From the NCBI GenBank assembly GCA_964454545.1, contig CAYVTI010000004.1:1-64000 (forward strand): 64,000 nucleotides of DNA, written 5' to 3'. The stretch's first letter is position 1; each line of letters starts with the position of its first letter. The position numbers and the translations under genes were made by a program. Shown here piece after piece: positions 25,549 to 34,966 of the stretch. This stretch comes from JABCZZ01 sp964454545 (GTDB lineage: Bacteria > Pseudomonadota > Alphaproteobacteria > Rickettsiales > JABCZZ01). The notes under the pieces were generated by a model, which was not told the origin of the DNA, searched no databases, and was given only the letters and a program-made list of their open reading frames with translations.

Positions 25549-26223
25549 ATGCGAGTATTACTTATTGAGGACGATAAAGAAGCCGCAAATTTTATCGTCA
25601 AAGGCATGCAGGAAGCGGGGCACCTGATAGAACATGCCTCCGACGGCAGCAGCGGCCTCTTCAACGCGGTGGAAAACGACTATGATGTTGTCATCGTTGA
25701 CCGCATGCTTCCAAAATTAGACGGGCTTACCATCATCCAGACGCTGCGCTCGTCCGGCAAGACCACCCCTATCCTCATCTTAAGCGCGCTGCATCAAGTA
25801 GACGAGCGCGTGAAAGGCCTTAAGTCCGGCGGGGATGACTATCTGGTCAAACCGTTCGCCTTTGCGGAGCTGATGGCGCGTATTGAGGTGCTGATGCGCC
25901 GCCAGCGCGCCATAAGTGAACAATCCTCATTACAAGTGGGTGACCTGGTGATGAACTTTTTAACGCGCAAGGTTACGCGCTCCGGCAAGGAAATTCCGCT
26001 GCAGAACCGCGAATTCAAGCTGCTCGAATACCTCATGCGCCACGCCGGGCAGGTCGTAACCCGCACTATGCTCCTGGAAAGCGTATGGGATTTTCATTTC
26101 GATCCGCAGACCAACGTCATTGACGTACAGGTAAGCCGCCTGCGCCAGAAAGTCGACAAGGGGTTTGAGAAATCGCTCATCAAGACCATACGCGGCGTTG
26201 GCTACCAGATGAGTGAGAGTTAA
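25549..26223 (+). CDS. OmpR-family response regulator
   Basis: 224 residues: receiver domain (EDD near residue 8, phospho-acceptor Asp in VIVDRMLPKLDG near 51, conserved Lys in LVKPFAFAEL near 102) and a C-terminal winged-helix domain (RSGKEIPLQNREFKLLEYL, VIDVQVSRLRQKVD). TAATG overlap with the kinase gene downstream. Target genes unknown; it may also control its own operon. Confidence 0.94.
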   Translation: MRVLLIEDDKEAANFIVKGMQEAGHLIEHASDGSSGLFNAVENDYDVVIVDRMLPKLDGLTIIQTLRSSGKTTPILILSALHQVDERVKGLKSGGDDYLVKPFAFAELMARIEVLMRRQRAISEQSSLQVGDLVMNFLTRKVTRSGKEIPLQNREFKLLEYLMRHAGQVVTRTMLLESVWDFHFDPQTNVIDVQVSRLRQKVDKGFEKSLIKTIRGVGYQMSES

Positions 26224-27590
26224 TGTTTCGTCTCTTTCGATCCGCTGCGTTCCGTCTGACACTGCTTTACATGGTGACTTTTGGCGCGTCCGTAACAGCG
26301 TTGCTTATTTTCGTCTATACGGAGATCATCAACAACATGGAGGAAGATCTGAAGCACTCCATCGGCGTGCAAATGGCGGATCTTAAACGCAAATTCGCAG
26401 TGGACAAGCGTGATGAAACCGCCGCGTCCATCAAAAACATCCTGGAAAAGGACGAAGATAAGACGCTGGTACTCATGTTCATCGACCGCAACTGGAATGT
26501 GCTCGCCGGAAATGTCGACCGCTGGCCGGGCGGGAAAACTGATGTGGATACCTGGATTACCTTCCCGATGAATAACGTAGGTGGCCCCCCGTCCAAAGCC
26601 ATCGCCACGAATTCCTCACTTCCCGGCGGCTATATCCTGCTTGTCGGGCGAAAAATGGACAATATCGAGCATGTGCGTGAGATTATCGTAGAGGTGCTCT
26701 ATATCTGCTTCGGCATCATGTTCGCCATGGCCGCAGTCGGCGGCATGTTGCTCTCCTATACGATTTACCGAAGAATCGACGTTGTCAACCAGACATTCCG
26801 CAAGGTTGCGGCCGGCGCGCTTACGACTCGCATTAATGTCATAGGCATTGGCGATGAATTCGATCACCTTGCCATACATCTCAACCAAACCCTGAACCGC
26901 ATATGCGAGCTTATAGACGGAGTGCGCGATATTTCCTATAATGTTGCGCACGACTTGCGAACCCCGCTTAACCGGCTGCGCAACCGGCTAGAAGGTACGC
27001 TGCTTACGGATGCCAGCAAGCAACAGATTACCGATCAGGTGCGCGGCTGCCTCACTGAAATCGACTCCCTTGTGGCAACTTTCAACGCCATCCTGCGCAT
27101 AGCGCAGGCAGAAATTGGAGCAGGCGTTGAGCAGTTTAGCGATTTTAATCTCTCGGAAGCGGTAACGGACGTTGTTGATCTCTACCTGCTGGTAGCCGAA
27201 GAAAAATCACAGACGCTGATATCAGAAATTTCCGATGGCATTACCATCAAAGGCGACCGCCACCTGATTACCCAGATGCTTGCCAACATCATCGACAATG
27301 CCATCAAATACACTCCTAAATCAGGCAATATAAAAGTGTCCCTGACCGATGGCGAAGGACATGTCGTGCTGCAGGTAAGCGATAACGGTATCGGCATTCC
27401 GGAAGCTTTTTATGGCAAGGTTACGGAGAAATTCTTTCGGCTTGAGCACAGCCGCAGCTCTCCGGGCAACGGCCTTGGCTTGAGTCTTGTCAGCGCAGCC
27501 GTCAAACTCCATAAAGGCGAGCTCAGCTTCTCGGATAATAAACCGGGGCTGGTTATCACCATTAAATTGCCTAAAGGCAGTAGTAGTTAA
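26223..27590 (+). CDS. Membrane sensor histidine kinase
   Basis: 455 residues. Two membrane helices (about residues 13-33 and 154-178) enclose a periplasmic sensor region of 120 residues with no recognised fold; a HAMP segment follows. The phospho-acceptor is His243 in VAHDLRTPLN, and the ATPase domain shows NIIDNAIKYTP, DNGIGIP and NGLGLSLV. Partner of the preceding response regulator (1-nt overlap). Convergent with hprK, stops overlapping. Confidence 0.94.
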   Translation: MFRLFRSAAFRLTLLYMVTFGASVTALLIFVYTEIINNMEEDLKHSIGVQMADLKRKFAVDKRDETAASIKNILEKDEDKTLVLMFIDRNWNVLAGNVDRWPGGKTDVDTWITFPMNNVGGPPSKAIATNSSLPGGYILLVGRKMDNIEHVREIIVEVLYICFGIMFAMAAVGGMLLSYTIYRRIDVVNQTFRKVAAGALTTRINVIGIGDEFDHLAIHLNQTLNRICELIDGVRDISYNVAHDLRTPLNRLRNRLEGTLLTDASKQQITDQVRGCLTEIDSLVATFNAILRIAQAEIGAGVEQFSDFNLSEAVTDVVDLYLLVAEEKSQTLISEISDGITIKGDRHLITQMLANIIDNAIKYTPKSGNIKVSLTDGEGHVVLQVSDNGIGIPEAFYGKVTEKFFRLEHSRSSPGNGLGLSLVSAAVKLHKGELSFSDNKPGLVITIKLPKGSSS

Positions 27591-28039
27591 TCCTTTAAAG
27601 CCCCTGATACCATTATAGCTGCACCACGCAAAGTCGCCACCGCCTGTTCTATTTTAATTACGGATGATATATCAAAAGGATGTATGCTTATCTGGGGTAT
27701 TTTTACTTCCAGACACTCGTAAAATTCCGGTGTGGGCAAACGCTCGATTTGCTGTCTGTCCGTAGTCAGCTGAACCGCAAGGCGCAGTGCAATGTCGTCA
27801 ATCGCAGGCAGTCTGAATATGCCTAGTCCCCGGATTTCAAGCATTCCCTTTATATTCTCCGGCGAACCGGCAATAATCCTGCCTGCGGTTTTTTCCAGTT
27901 TTACCTGATCGTCCGCAACCAGCTCCGCTCCCCGGTCAATCAGGCACAGCGCAAGGTCAGACTTACCGCAGCCGGATTCTCCAAGCAGGATTACTCCACA
28001 GGAATCTATGGAAACACATGAGGCATGAATCTGCATCAT
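27587..28039 (-). CDS. hprK: HPr kinase/phosphorylase, short alphaproteobacterial form
   Basis: 150 residues that cover only the C-terminal catalytic domain, as in other alphaproteobacteria. The P-loop is GESGCGKSDLAL near residue 20, VADDQV follows, and the HprK signature is GMLEIRGLGIF near residue 65. It phosphorylates HPr on serine and links PTS state to metabolism. Its start overlaps the hpf stop. No PTS gene follows; a two-component system lies on the other strand instead. Confidence 0.93.
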   Translation of the reverse strand: MMQIHASCVSIDSCGVILLGESGCGKSDLALCLIDRGAELVADDQVKLEKTAGRIIAGSPENIKGMLEIRGLGIFRLPAIDDIALRLAVQLTTDRQQIERLPTPEFYECLEVKIPQISIHPFDISSVIKIEQAVATLRGAAIMVSGALKD

Positions 28040-28614
28040 GCCGCTTTGCTGATTTCCGGATCCACCCAGGAGATATTTCCGTCGGCACGCTTGTATACCA
28101 CATTGATGCGGCCATTGGCGGAATTGAAGAACATCAATGCCGGAAGCTCGGCTAAATCCATTTTCATGACTGCTGCGCTGACACTGAGCGTTTCAATTTC
28201 GGTGGGTTTTTCGGCAATGATGATAGGGCCATCTTCACTGGTTTCCTCTTCATGTTCCTTGAGCACATATTTCTTTGCTACGACAACCGGAGCCTCGTTC
28301 CCATTCGCCGTCTTATGGTGGTTGGTCAGGCGGCGCTTATAGCGGCGCAGCTGCTTTTCTATCTTATCTGCGGATATATCGAAAGCGGCATACACATCCT
28401 CTGATGTGCCAGTGCTTTTTATGACGACGCCGGTGGATGTGCCGGTATTGCCATTAATGTCTACTTTGAAAAGATGGGCTTCCTTGGTAATGACAACCGT
28501 CAGATTGACCACACGGTCTAAATATTTATGGGCAGCTTCCTCCAAGCGCTTTTCGATATGGGATTGAAGTGATTCACCAATTTCTATGTGCTTGCCGGAA
28601 ATAAGAATTTTCAT
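28036..28614 (-). CDS. hpf: Ribosome hibernation-promoting factor, long form
   Basis: 192 residues. The N-terminal HPF/RaiA domain (about 1-100: SGKHIEIGESLQSHIEKRLE, EDVYAAFDISADKIEKQLRRYK) blocks the decoding centre; the C-terminal domain (ELPALMFFNSANGRINVVYKR) dimerises ribosomes into 100S particles. GAGGTGG before the ATG is a good ribosome site. Runs into hprK with a 4-nt overlap. In many relatives hpf precedes ptsN, so hprK fills that place here. Confidence 0.95.
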   Translation of the reverse strand: MKILISGKHIEIGESLQSHIEKRLEEAAHKYLDRVVNLTVVITKEAHLFKVDINGNTGTSTGVVIKSTGTSEDVYAAFDISADKIEKQLRRYKRRLTNHHKTANGNEAPVVVAKKYVLKEHEEETSEDGPIIIAEKPTEIETLSVSAAVMKMDLAELPALMFFNSANGRINVVYKRADGNISWVDPEISKAA

Positions 28615-28643
28615 AAATCCACCTCTGTTTTGATTAGATTTGT

Positions 28644-28671
28644 ATTATAACACAGACCTTATTAAAGGCAA
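28644..28671 (-). promoter_or_regulatory. Candidate sigma-70 promoter for hpf-hprK
   Basis: On the minus strand TTGCCT (28671-28666), 16 nt, then a perfect TATAAT (28649-28644). The start site would fall about 20 nt before the hpf ATG at 28614. Confidence 0.45.
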
Positions 28672-28738
28672 ACTCTGCTTATTCCGTTTTATTTGTATAA
28701 AGGATTGATTCTGGCGTAAAACCCGCTAAAACATTGGC

Positions 28739-29626
28739 ATGAATAAAAAACAGCCCTCTACTTTTCAGGACATCATATTGGCACTCCAGCATTTTTGGTC
28801 AAAGCAGGGATGTATCATCCTGCAACCCTATGATATGGAAGTGGGAGCTGGGACTTTCCATCCTGCTACTACCCTGCGCGCCCTTGGCCAGAAACCTTGG
28901 AACTGCGCCTATGTCCAGCCATCCAGGCGCCCGAAAGACGGCCGGTACGGGGAAAACCCCAACCGCCTCCAGCATTATTATCAGTTTCAGGTTATCCTGA
29001 AGCCTTCACCCGATAACCTGCAGGAATTATATCTTGATAGCCTGCGCGAGCTTGGAATTGACCCGATGCAGCATGATATCCGCTTTGTTGAGGATGACTG
29101 GGAAAGCCCGACGCTCGGCGCGTGGGGACTAGGCTGGGAAGTCTGGTGCGATGGCATGGAAGTGACGCAGTTCACCTATTTTCAGCAGGTGGGAGGCATT
29201 GAGTGCAATCTGGTCTCTGGCGAACTGACTTATGGGCTGGAGAGACTTGCCATGTATATTCAGGGAGTTGAAAACGTCTATAATCTGGCATTTAATGAAA
29301 ATACGACTTACGGTGAAGTCTTTCTTGAGAGCGAGCGCGAGTTTTCCGCATATAACCTTGAGCATGCCGATACAGAGCAATTGCTTCGCCAGTTTGCAGA
29401 CGCCGAAAAAGAATGCCAGTCATTGCTTGAAAAGAAACTGCCCCTGCCCGCTTATGATCAATGCATCAAGGCGTCCCACCGTTTCAACCTGCTGGACGCA
29501 CGCGGAGTTATCGGGGTGACGGAAAGGGCAAGTTACATAGGACGCGTAAGGGCATTAGCAAAAGCATGCTGTGAAGAATGGGTAGAAAAAGAGGGATCAT
29601 GTGTCAGGGAACAGGTGTCAGGTTAA
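28739..29626 (+). CDS. glyQ: Glycyl-tRNA synthetase alpha subunit
   Basis: Catalytic subunit of the bacterial alpha2beta2 glycyl-tRNA synthetase. 295 residues with QPYDMEVGAGTFHPATTLR, YVQPSRRPKDGRYGENPNR and WEVWCDGMEVTQFTYFQQ, all class II motifs of this family. The last nine residues (SCVREQVSG) do not look like the family end and are encoded by a duplicated GTGTCAGG, so the terminus seems to have been replaced by a repeat element. glyS follows after panD. Confidence 0.97.
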   Translation: MNKKQPSTFQDIILALQHFWSKQGCIILQPYDMEVGAGTFHPATTLRALGQKPWNCAYVQPSRRPKDGRYGENPNRLQHYYQFQVILKPSPDNLQELYLDSLRELGIDPMQHDIRFVEDDWESPTLGAWGLGWEVWCDGMEVTQFTYFQQVGGIECNLVSGELTYGLERLAMYIQGVENVYNLAFNENTTYGEVFLESEREFSAYNLEHADTEQLLRQFADAEKECQSLLEKKLPLPAYDQCIKASHRFNLLDARGVIGVTERASYIGRVRALAKACCEEWVEKEGSCVREQVSG

Positions 29627-29720
29627 GAATATGGCAATTATATACCATACTAGTAAAATATCCACTTCTGTCATTGCTTTGCATATGCCCGCAATGACAC
29701 AACAGTAATACCTGAAACCT
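29601..29720. repeat. MITE-like palindromic repeat covering the glyQ 3' end and the gap to panD
   Basis: GTGTCAGG occurs twice (29601-29608, 29615-29622). AGGTGTCAGGT (29613-29623) is an inverted copy, 10 of 11, of ACCTGAAACCT (29710-29720). Between these arms a perfect 9-bp hairpin TGTCATTGC (29669-29677) and GCAATGACA (29691-29699) is nested. The glyQ stop codon lies inside the element. No T-run follows, so it is not a standard terminator. Confidence 0.5.
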
Positions 29721-29736
29721 ACGAAAGCTTGGACTT

Positions 29737-30090
29737 ATGATGCTGAATATATTGAAAGCAAAAATTCACCGTGCAACGGTTACCGAAGCCGACCTGAACT
29801 ATGAAGGTTCTATTACCATCGATCCGGCCCTGTTGGAAGCGTCCGGCATACTGCCCTATGAGCAGGTTGACGTGCTGAATATCACAAACGGTGCTCGCTT
29901 CACGACCTATGCCATAGAAAGTAAAAAGCATGGCAAGGGCGATATCAAGGTCAACGGCGCGGCGGCAAGACTGGTGCAGCAGGGCGATCTGGTCATCATT
30001 TGCGCATTCGCCTCCATGAGCGAGGCGGAAGCGAAAAAACATAAGCCGACCCTAGTATTTGTAGACAAAAACAACAAAAAGAAAAAATAA
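29737..30090 (+). CDS. panD: Aspartate 1-decarboxylase
   Basis: Makes beta-alanine for pantothenate and CoA. 117 residues. The self-cleavage site that generates the pyruvoyl group is Gly-Ser in YEGSITID near residue 25, and NGARFTTYAI and VIICAFASM are typical. Lies between glyQ and glyS, and its TAA overlaps the glyS ATG by one base, so it is translated with the synthetase genes. The lysine-rich tail (NNKKKK) is probably dispensable. Confidence 0.96.
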   Translation: MMLNILKAKIHRATVTEADLNYEGSITIDPALLEASGILPYEQVDVLNITNGARFTTYAIESKKHGKGDIKVNGAAARLVQQGDLVIICAFASMSEAEAKKHKPTLVFVDKNNKKKK

Positions 30091-32105
30091 TGGCCGATCT
30101 TCTGCTGGAAATCTTTTCCGAAGAAATACCCGCCCGCATGCAGGTGGATGCTGCGCTTCATCTGAAGTCGGCTTTCATAAAAGAAATCGAGCAGTCCGGC
30201 ATTGAATGCAAATATGTGAGATCTTTTGTCACTCCGCGCAGGCTTGCTATTCTCGCGCAATACCTGCCGGAAGTGCAGCCTGATGCCACGATAGAGAAAA
30301 AAGGCCCGAAGACCAACGCGCCACAGCCAGCCATAGATGGTTTCCTACGCTCCACAGGATTATCGCTGGATAAACTCGAAAAACGCATGATGGGCAAGGA
30401 TGAAACCTATTTTGCTGTCATCCACCAGAAAGGTCAACCCACTGCATCGCTAATAAAGGATATTATTGAAAAGATACTGGCAAATTTTCCCTGGCCTAAG
30501 TCTATGCGCTGGGGTTCTAACCCAACCTACTGGGTGCGCCCACTGCATTCCATCCTCTGCATATTTGACGGCAAGCGGGTGCCGGTGGAATTCGCCGGGA
30601 TTAAAGCGTCCAATATCACCTACGGCCATCGTTTTCTTTTCCCACAGTTCATTACCATTAATGACACAAGCGCTTATGAAGCAGTGCTGGCTGAAGCCTA
30701 TGTCATTGCCGATCATGAAAAGCGCAAGGCCGAGATCGTGAAACAGGCCGAAACGCTCACGGCGGAGCATAAACTGGTTGTAAAGCGGGATGAAGGTCTG
30801 CTGAATGAAGTCACCGGGCTGGTCGAGTCTCCCAATCTCCTTGTCGGGACTATAGATGAAAAATTTATGGATCTTCCGCCGGAAGTCCTGATCTCGGAAA
30901 TGCGCACCCACCAGAAGTATTTTACCCTGCAGGACAAGTCTGGAAAACTCTCATCAAAATTCCTTATCACTTCCAACATGCGCACCGATGATGGCGGCAA
31001 GGCGATTATCGCGGGAAATGAACGCGTATTGCGTGCCCGGCTTGCCGACGGGCGTTTCTTTTATGATCAGGATCGCAGAAAGAAACTTGAGGTATGGTCA
31101 CAGAAACTGGAAGGGGTGACTTTCCACGCTAAAGTCGGGACGATTGCTGAAAAGGTAAAGCGCATTCAGGTCTTTTCCGCAGCGCTGGCCAATTATGTAC
31201 CAAATGCTGATAAAACGCTTGTACAACGTGCTGCCAGTCTCTGCAAGGCGGATCTGGTTACCGGGATGGTAGGAGAATTTCCGGAACTCCAGGGCGTCAT
31301 GGGACGCTATTACGCATTACACCAGAAAGAAGAAACCACCGTCGCCGACGCCATACGCGATCACTACCTGCCGCTCGGGCCTGAGTCGCCCGTGCCCACT
31401 GCGCCAGTCTCCATATGCGTGGCGCTTGCCGACAAACTGGATACCCTGATATCGATGTTCGCTGCGGGAGAAAAGCCGACCGGCTCCAAAGACCCGTTTG
31501 CGCTCCGCCGCTCCGCGCTTGGCATTATCAGAATCATTCTGGAAAATAACCTGCGCCTGCCGCTCAGGAAATTTCTTACCGAGGAGTTGCTGGCTTTCTT
31601 CTCAGACCGCCTGAAAGTCATGTTACGTGATCAGAGTATCCGTCATGACGTCATAGACGCTGTCACGGCGAACGGGGATGACGATCTGGCGCGTGTTGTT
31701 GACCGCGCCAAGGCTTTACAGGATTTCCTTACTACCGACGATGGCAAGAACCTGCTTGTGGCCTATAACCGCGCAAGCAACATCATCAGCATCGAAGAAA
31801 AGAACGATAAAACCACTTATAATGAGTTCCCCTCCACTATTCCCCAGAACGCCACCAAAGAGGACAAAGAACTGTTACAGATGCTTAAGGACAAGCTGCC
31901 TCTGGTTAAATCCTCCATAGAAAGCGAGCATTTCATCGACTCCATGAGCGCCCTTTCTAAACTGCGTGAATCAGTAGATAGCTTCTTTGAACACACCCTG
32001 ATCAACGATCCAGACGGTAACCTGCGGCGTTACAGATTGAATATTCTTTCACAAATAAGGCTAATATTCAATATGATAGCAGACTTCTCCCGCATTGAGG
32101 GATAA
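30090..32105 (+). CDS. glyS: Glycyl-tRNA synthetase beta subunit
   Basis: tRNA-binding subunit of glycyl-tRNA synthetase, 671 residues. Opens with LLLEIFSEEIPARMQ; it has the conserved GPKTNAPQPAIDGFLRS, MRWGSNPTYWVRPL, EMRTHQKYF and TGSKDPFALRR, and a C-terminal anticodon-binding region. One-base overlap with panD (TAATG). Confidence 0.97.
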   Translation: MADLLLEIFSEEIPARMQVDAALHLKSAFIKEIEQSGIECKYVRSFVTPRRLAILAQYLPEVQPDATIEKKGPKTNAPQPAIDGFLRSTGLSLDKLEKRMMGKDETYFAVIHQKGQPTASLIKDIIEKILANFPWPKSMRWGSNPTYWVRPLHSILCIFDGKRVPVEFAGIKASNITYGHRFLFPQFITINDTSAYEAVLAEAYVIADHEKRKAEIVKQAETLTAEHKLVVKRDEGLLNEVTGLVESPNLLVGTIDEKFMDLPPEVLISEMRTHQKYFTLQDKSGKLSSKFLITSNMRTDDGGKAIIAGNERVLRARLADGRFFYDQDRRKKLEVWSQKLEGVTFHAKVGTIAEKVKRIQVFSAALANYVPNADKTLVQRAASLCKADLVTGMVGEFPELQGVMGRYYALHQKEETTVADAIRDHYLPLGPESPVPTAPVSICVALADKLDTLISMFAAGEKPTGSKDPFALRRSALGIIRIILENNLRLPLRKFLTEELLAFFSDRLKVMLRDQSIRHDVIDAVTANGDDDLARVVDRAKALQDFLTTDDGKNLLVAYNRASNIISIEEKNDKTTYNEFPSTIPQNATKEDKELLQMLKDKLPLVKSSIESEHFIDSMSALSKLRESVDSFFEHTLINDPDGNLRRYRLNILSQIRLIFNMIADFSRIEG

Positions 32106-32193
32106 GTAACTGTCCGAAAGCTCCTCATTGACTATTTTACCCCTTAAGTGTAAGCAGATGCACGGACTTTCACCGGACAAACAGGAACGGGCG

Positions 32194-34881
32194 ATGACAC
32201 ACAAATACGTATACAGTTTTGGGGACGGCTTTGCCGAAGGCAAGGCAGACATGAAAAACCTGCTTGGCGGCAAGGGAGCCAATCTTGCCGAGATGTGCGC
32301 GCTGGGGTTGCCGGTGCCCCCGGGATTTACGATTACCACGGAAGTATGCATCGCGTATTATGCAGGTGGGAAGAAACTGCCCGAAGGACTTAAGAACGAC
32401 GTAAAAGCCGCGCTTGCCAGAATTGAAAAAGCCGTGGGAGCGAATTTCGACGATGCCAGGAATCCCCTGCTCGTTTCCGTGCGTTCGGGCGCTCGCGCCT
32501 CGATGCCAGGCATGATGGACACGGTGCTTAACCTCGGGCTGAACGACACCAGCGTCGAAGGCCTGTCAGTGAAAACTAATAACCCGCGCTTTGCCTACGA
32601 CTCCTATCGCCGCTTTATCCAGATGTATTCAGATGTGGTACTGGGCATCGACCATTATAATTTTGAGGAGCTGCTGGAAAATAAAAAACACGAACGCGGC
32701 GCCGCGCTTGATACTGAACTGACCGCGGATGATCTGAAATCGCTTGTCTCCCAGTACAAGGAAAAGGTGCAGCAGGAACTTGGCAAGCCATTCCCGCAGT
32801 CGGTTGAAGAGCAGCTCTGGGGAGCAATACAGGCCGTATTCGATTCATGGATGAACGCCCGCGCCATTACCTACCGGCGTCTGCATGATATCCCGGAAAG
32901 CTGGGGAACGGCGGTCAACGTGCAATCGATGGTATTCGGCAATATGGGGGACGACTGCGCCACCGGCGTCGCTTTCACCCGTAATCCTTCCAACGGCGAT
33001 AAAACGCTCTATGGTGAATTCCTGGTAAATGCACAGGGTGAAGACGTGGTCGCAGGCATCCGTACGCCTCAGTCACTTACCATAAAAGGCAAAGAGGCAA
33101 ACGGTTCTGATCTTCCGAGCATGGAAGAGGCTATGCCGTCCGTATTTGCGGAACTGGTAAAAATCTACCAGAAACTGGAAAGCCATTACCGTGACATGCA
33201 GGACATTGAATTCACCGTGCAAAACGGTAAGCTGTGGATGTTACAGACGAGAAACGGCAAGCGCACCGCTTCCGCAAGCGTGAAAATCGCTGTCGATATG
33301 GTTGCCGAGAAACTTATTACCAAAGAACAGGCTATTGGGCGTGTTGAACCGCTGGCACTCGATCAGCTCCTACATCCAACCCTTGACCCTAACGCGAAGA
33401 AAACAGTTCTGGCACGCGGCCTCCCGGCATCGCCAGGCGCTGCGGCAGGTCTGGTGGTATTCTCCGCCGAAGAAGCGGAACACCGTGTCCAGCATAAGGA
33501 AAAAGTGATTCTCGTGCGCATCGAGACATCCCCGGAAGATATTCATGGCATGCATGCGGCACAGGGAATTCTCACTGCACGCGGCGGCATGACATCGCAC
33601 GCAGCCGTAGTCGCGCGTGGCATGGGAAAGCCTTGCGTATCCGGCGCGGGTGACGTTAAGATCGATTACGCAGGCAAAACATTCCGGGCTGGCGGAAAAA
33701 CGGTGAAGGAGGGCGATTTCATTACTATCAACGGCCTGACCGGCGAGGTAATTCTGGGTGAGGTTCCGACGCTTCAGCCGCAATTGTCCGGCGATTTTGC
33801 CAGACTGATGGGCTGGGCGGATGAAATGCGTACGCTCAAAATACGCACTAACGCGGAAACCCCTCTTGATGCTTCGACCGCAAGAAGATTCGGCGCGGAA
33901 GGCATAGGCCTGTGCCGTACCGAGCACATGTTCTTCGATACGGATCGTATCATTGCTATGCGTGAAATGATCGTATCGGATACTGCAGGCAAGCGCAAAG
34001 CGGCGCTTGCCAAGCTCCTGCCCATGCAGCGCAAGGATTTCGTCGAAATATTCCGCATCATGACGGGCTTGCCGGTGACTATACGCCTGCTTGACCCTCC
34101 CCTGCATGAATTCCTGCCGCACACCGAGGCGGAGATAAAGGAAGTGGCGAAAGCGTCCGGCGTGACCGTGGAACACGTCAAGCACCGCGCCCATGCATTG
34201 CATGAAGCGAACCCGATGTTAGGACACCGTGGCTGCCGTCTGGGTATAACCTATCCGGAAATTTATGAGATGCAGGCACGCGCCGTTTTTGAAGCAGCCA
34301 GCGAAGTGGTGAAGGAAAGCAAGGAAAAAGTCATACCGGAAATCATGATTCCGCTTGTCATGAACAAAAAGGAACTGGAAATGATGAAGCGCGTGATTGA
34401 CGATGCCGCCACCGCAGTCTCGCGTGAAACCGGGGTGAAGCTTGAATATCTGGTCGGTACGATGATTGAGTTGCCGCGCGCCGCGTTGCGCGCTGGCGAA
34501 ATTGCCGAATCCGCGGAATTCTTCAGTTTCGGCACTAACGATCTTACCCAGACCACGCTTGGGCTTTCGCGTGATGACGCCGCATCTTTCATTGAAGTCT
34601 ATAAGCAGAAAAACGTGCTCGAAAGCGATCCGTTCGTGACACTGGATCAGGACGGCGTAGGCGAACTCATACAGCTTGCCGCCGAGCGCGGGCGCAAGAC
34701 AAGAAGCGATATTAAGCTTGGCATCTGCGGAGAGCATGGCGGCGACCCGGCTTCCATCGCGTTCTGCCAGAAAGTGGGGTTGGACTACGTATCCTGCTCA
34801 CCCTACCGTGTACCTATCGCCCGCCTTGCCGCTGCGCAGGCTGCGATAAGAAGCAAAGTCAGTAAGGCTGAGGCTGCTTAG
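32194..34881 (+). CDS. ppdK: Pyruvate, phosphate dikinase
   Basis: Interconverts pyruvate, ATP and phosphate with PEP, AMP and pyrophosphate, a glycolysis/gluconeogenesis link. 895 residues: N-terminal ATP-grasp domain (GGKGANLAEM, SVRSGARASMPGMMDTVLN), swivelling phosphohistidine domain with the catalytic His in GGMTSHAAVVARGMGKP, and C-terminal PEP-binding barrel (EGIGLCRTEHMFF, FSFGTNDLTQTT, GICGEHGGDP). ATG 32194 has AGGAACGGG upstream and gives normal length; the frame upstream begins only with TTG. Confidence 0.97.
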   Translation: MTHKYVYSFGDGFAEGKADMKNLLGGKGANLAEMCALGLPVPPGFTITTEVCIAYYAGGKKLPEGLKNDVKAALARIEKAVGANFDDARNPLLVSVRSGARASMPGMMDTVLNLGLNDTSVEGLSVKTNNPRFAYDSYRRFIQMYSDVVLGIDHYNFEELLENKKHERGAALDTELTADDLKSLVSQYKEKVQQELGKPFPQSVEEQLWGAIQAVFDSWMNARAITYRRLHDIPESWGTAVNVQSMVFGNMGDDCATGVAFTRNPSNGDKTLYGEFLVNAQGEDVVAGIRTPQSLTIKGKEANGSDLPSMEEAMPSVFAELVKIYQKLESHYRDMQDIEFTVQNGKLWMLQTRNGKRTASASVKIAVDMVAEKLITKEQAIGRVEPLALDQLLHPTLDPNAKKTVLARGLPASPGAAAGLVVFSAEEAEHRVQHKEKVILVRIETSPEDIHGMHAAQGILTARGGMTSHAAVVARGMGKPCVSGAGDVKIDYAGKTFRAGGKTVKEGDFITINGLTGEVILGEVPTLQPQLSGDFARLMGWADEMRTLKIRTNAETPLDASTARRFGAEGIGLCRTEHMFFDTDRIIAMREMIVSDTAGKRKAALAKLLPMQRKDFVEIFRIMTGLPVTIRLLDPPLHEFLPHTEAEIKEVAKASGVTVEHVKHRAHALHEANPMLGHRGCRLGITYPEIYEMQARAVFEAASEVVKESKEKVIPEIMIPLVMNKKELEMMKRVIDDAATAVSRETGVKLEYLVGTMIELPRAALRAGEIAESAEFFSFGTNDLTQTTLGLSRDDAASFIEVYKQKNVLESDPFVTLDQDGVGELIQLAAERGRKTRSDIKLGICGEHGGDPASIAFCQKVGLDYVSCSPYRVPIARLAAAQAAIRSKVSKAEAA

Positions 34882-34966
34882 GATTTATTGCAGGGGCACG
34901 CTACTCCTCATTTTACTATTTTTTAGCCAGCATGCTTTGCTATCCAATTTGTAAATAAAGAGAATT

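Noticed and set aside
29669..29699. Terminator or attenuator between glyQ and panD
   Set aside because: The 9-bp hairpin has no T-run and is nested in a larger inverted repeat.
32128..32193. Upstream TTG start of ppdK
   Set aside because: The residues before MTHKYVYSF are not family-like and only ATG 32194 has a ribosome site.
33370..34203. Open frame of 277 codons on the minus strand inside ppdK
   Set aside because: Same reason: antisense to a conserved gene, low-plausibility Arg/His/Cys-rich product.
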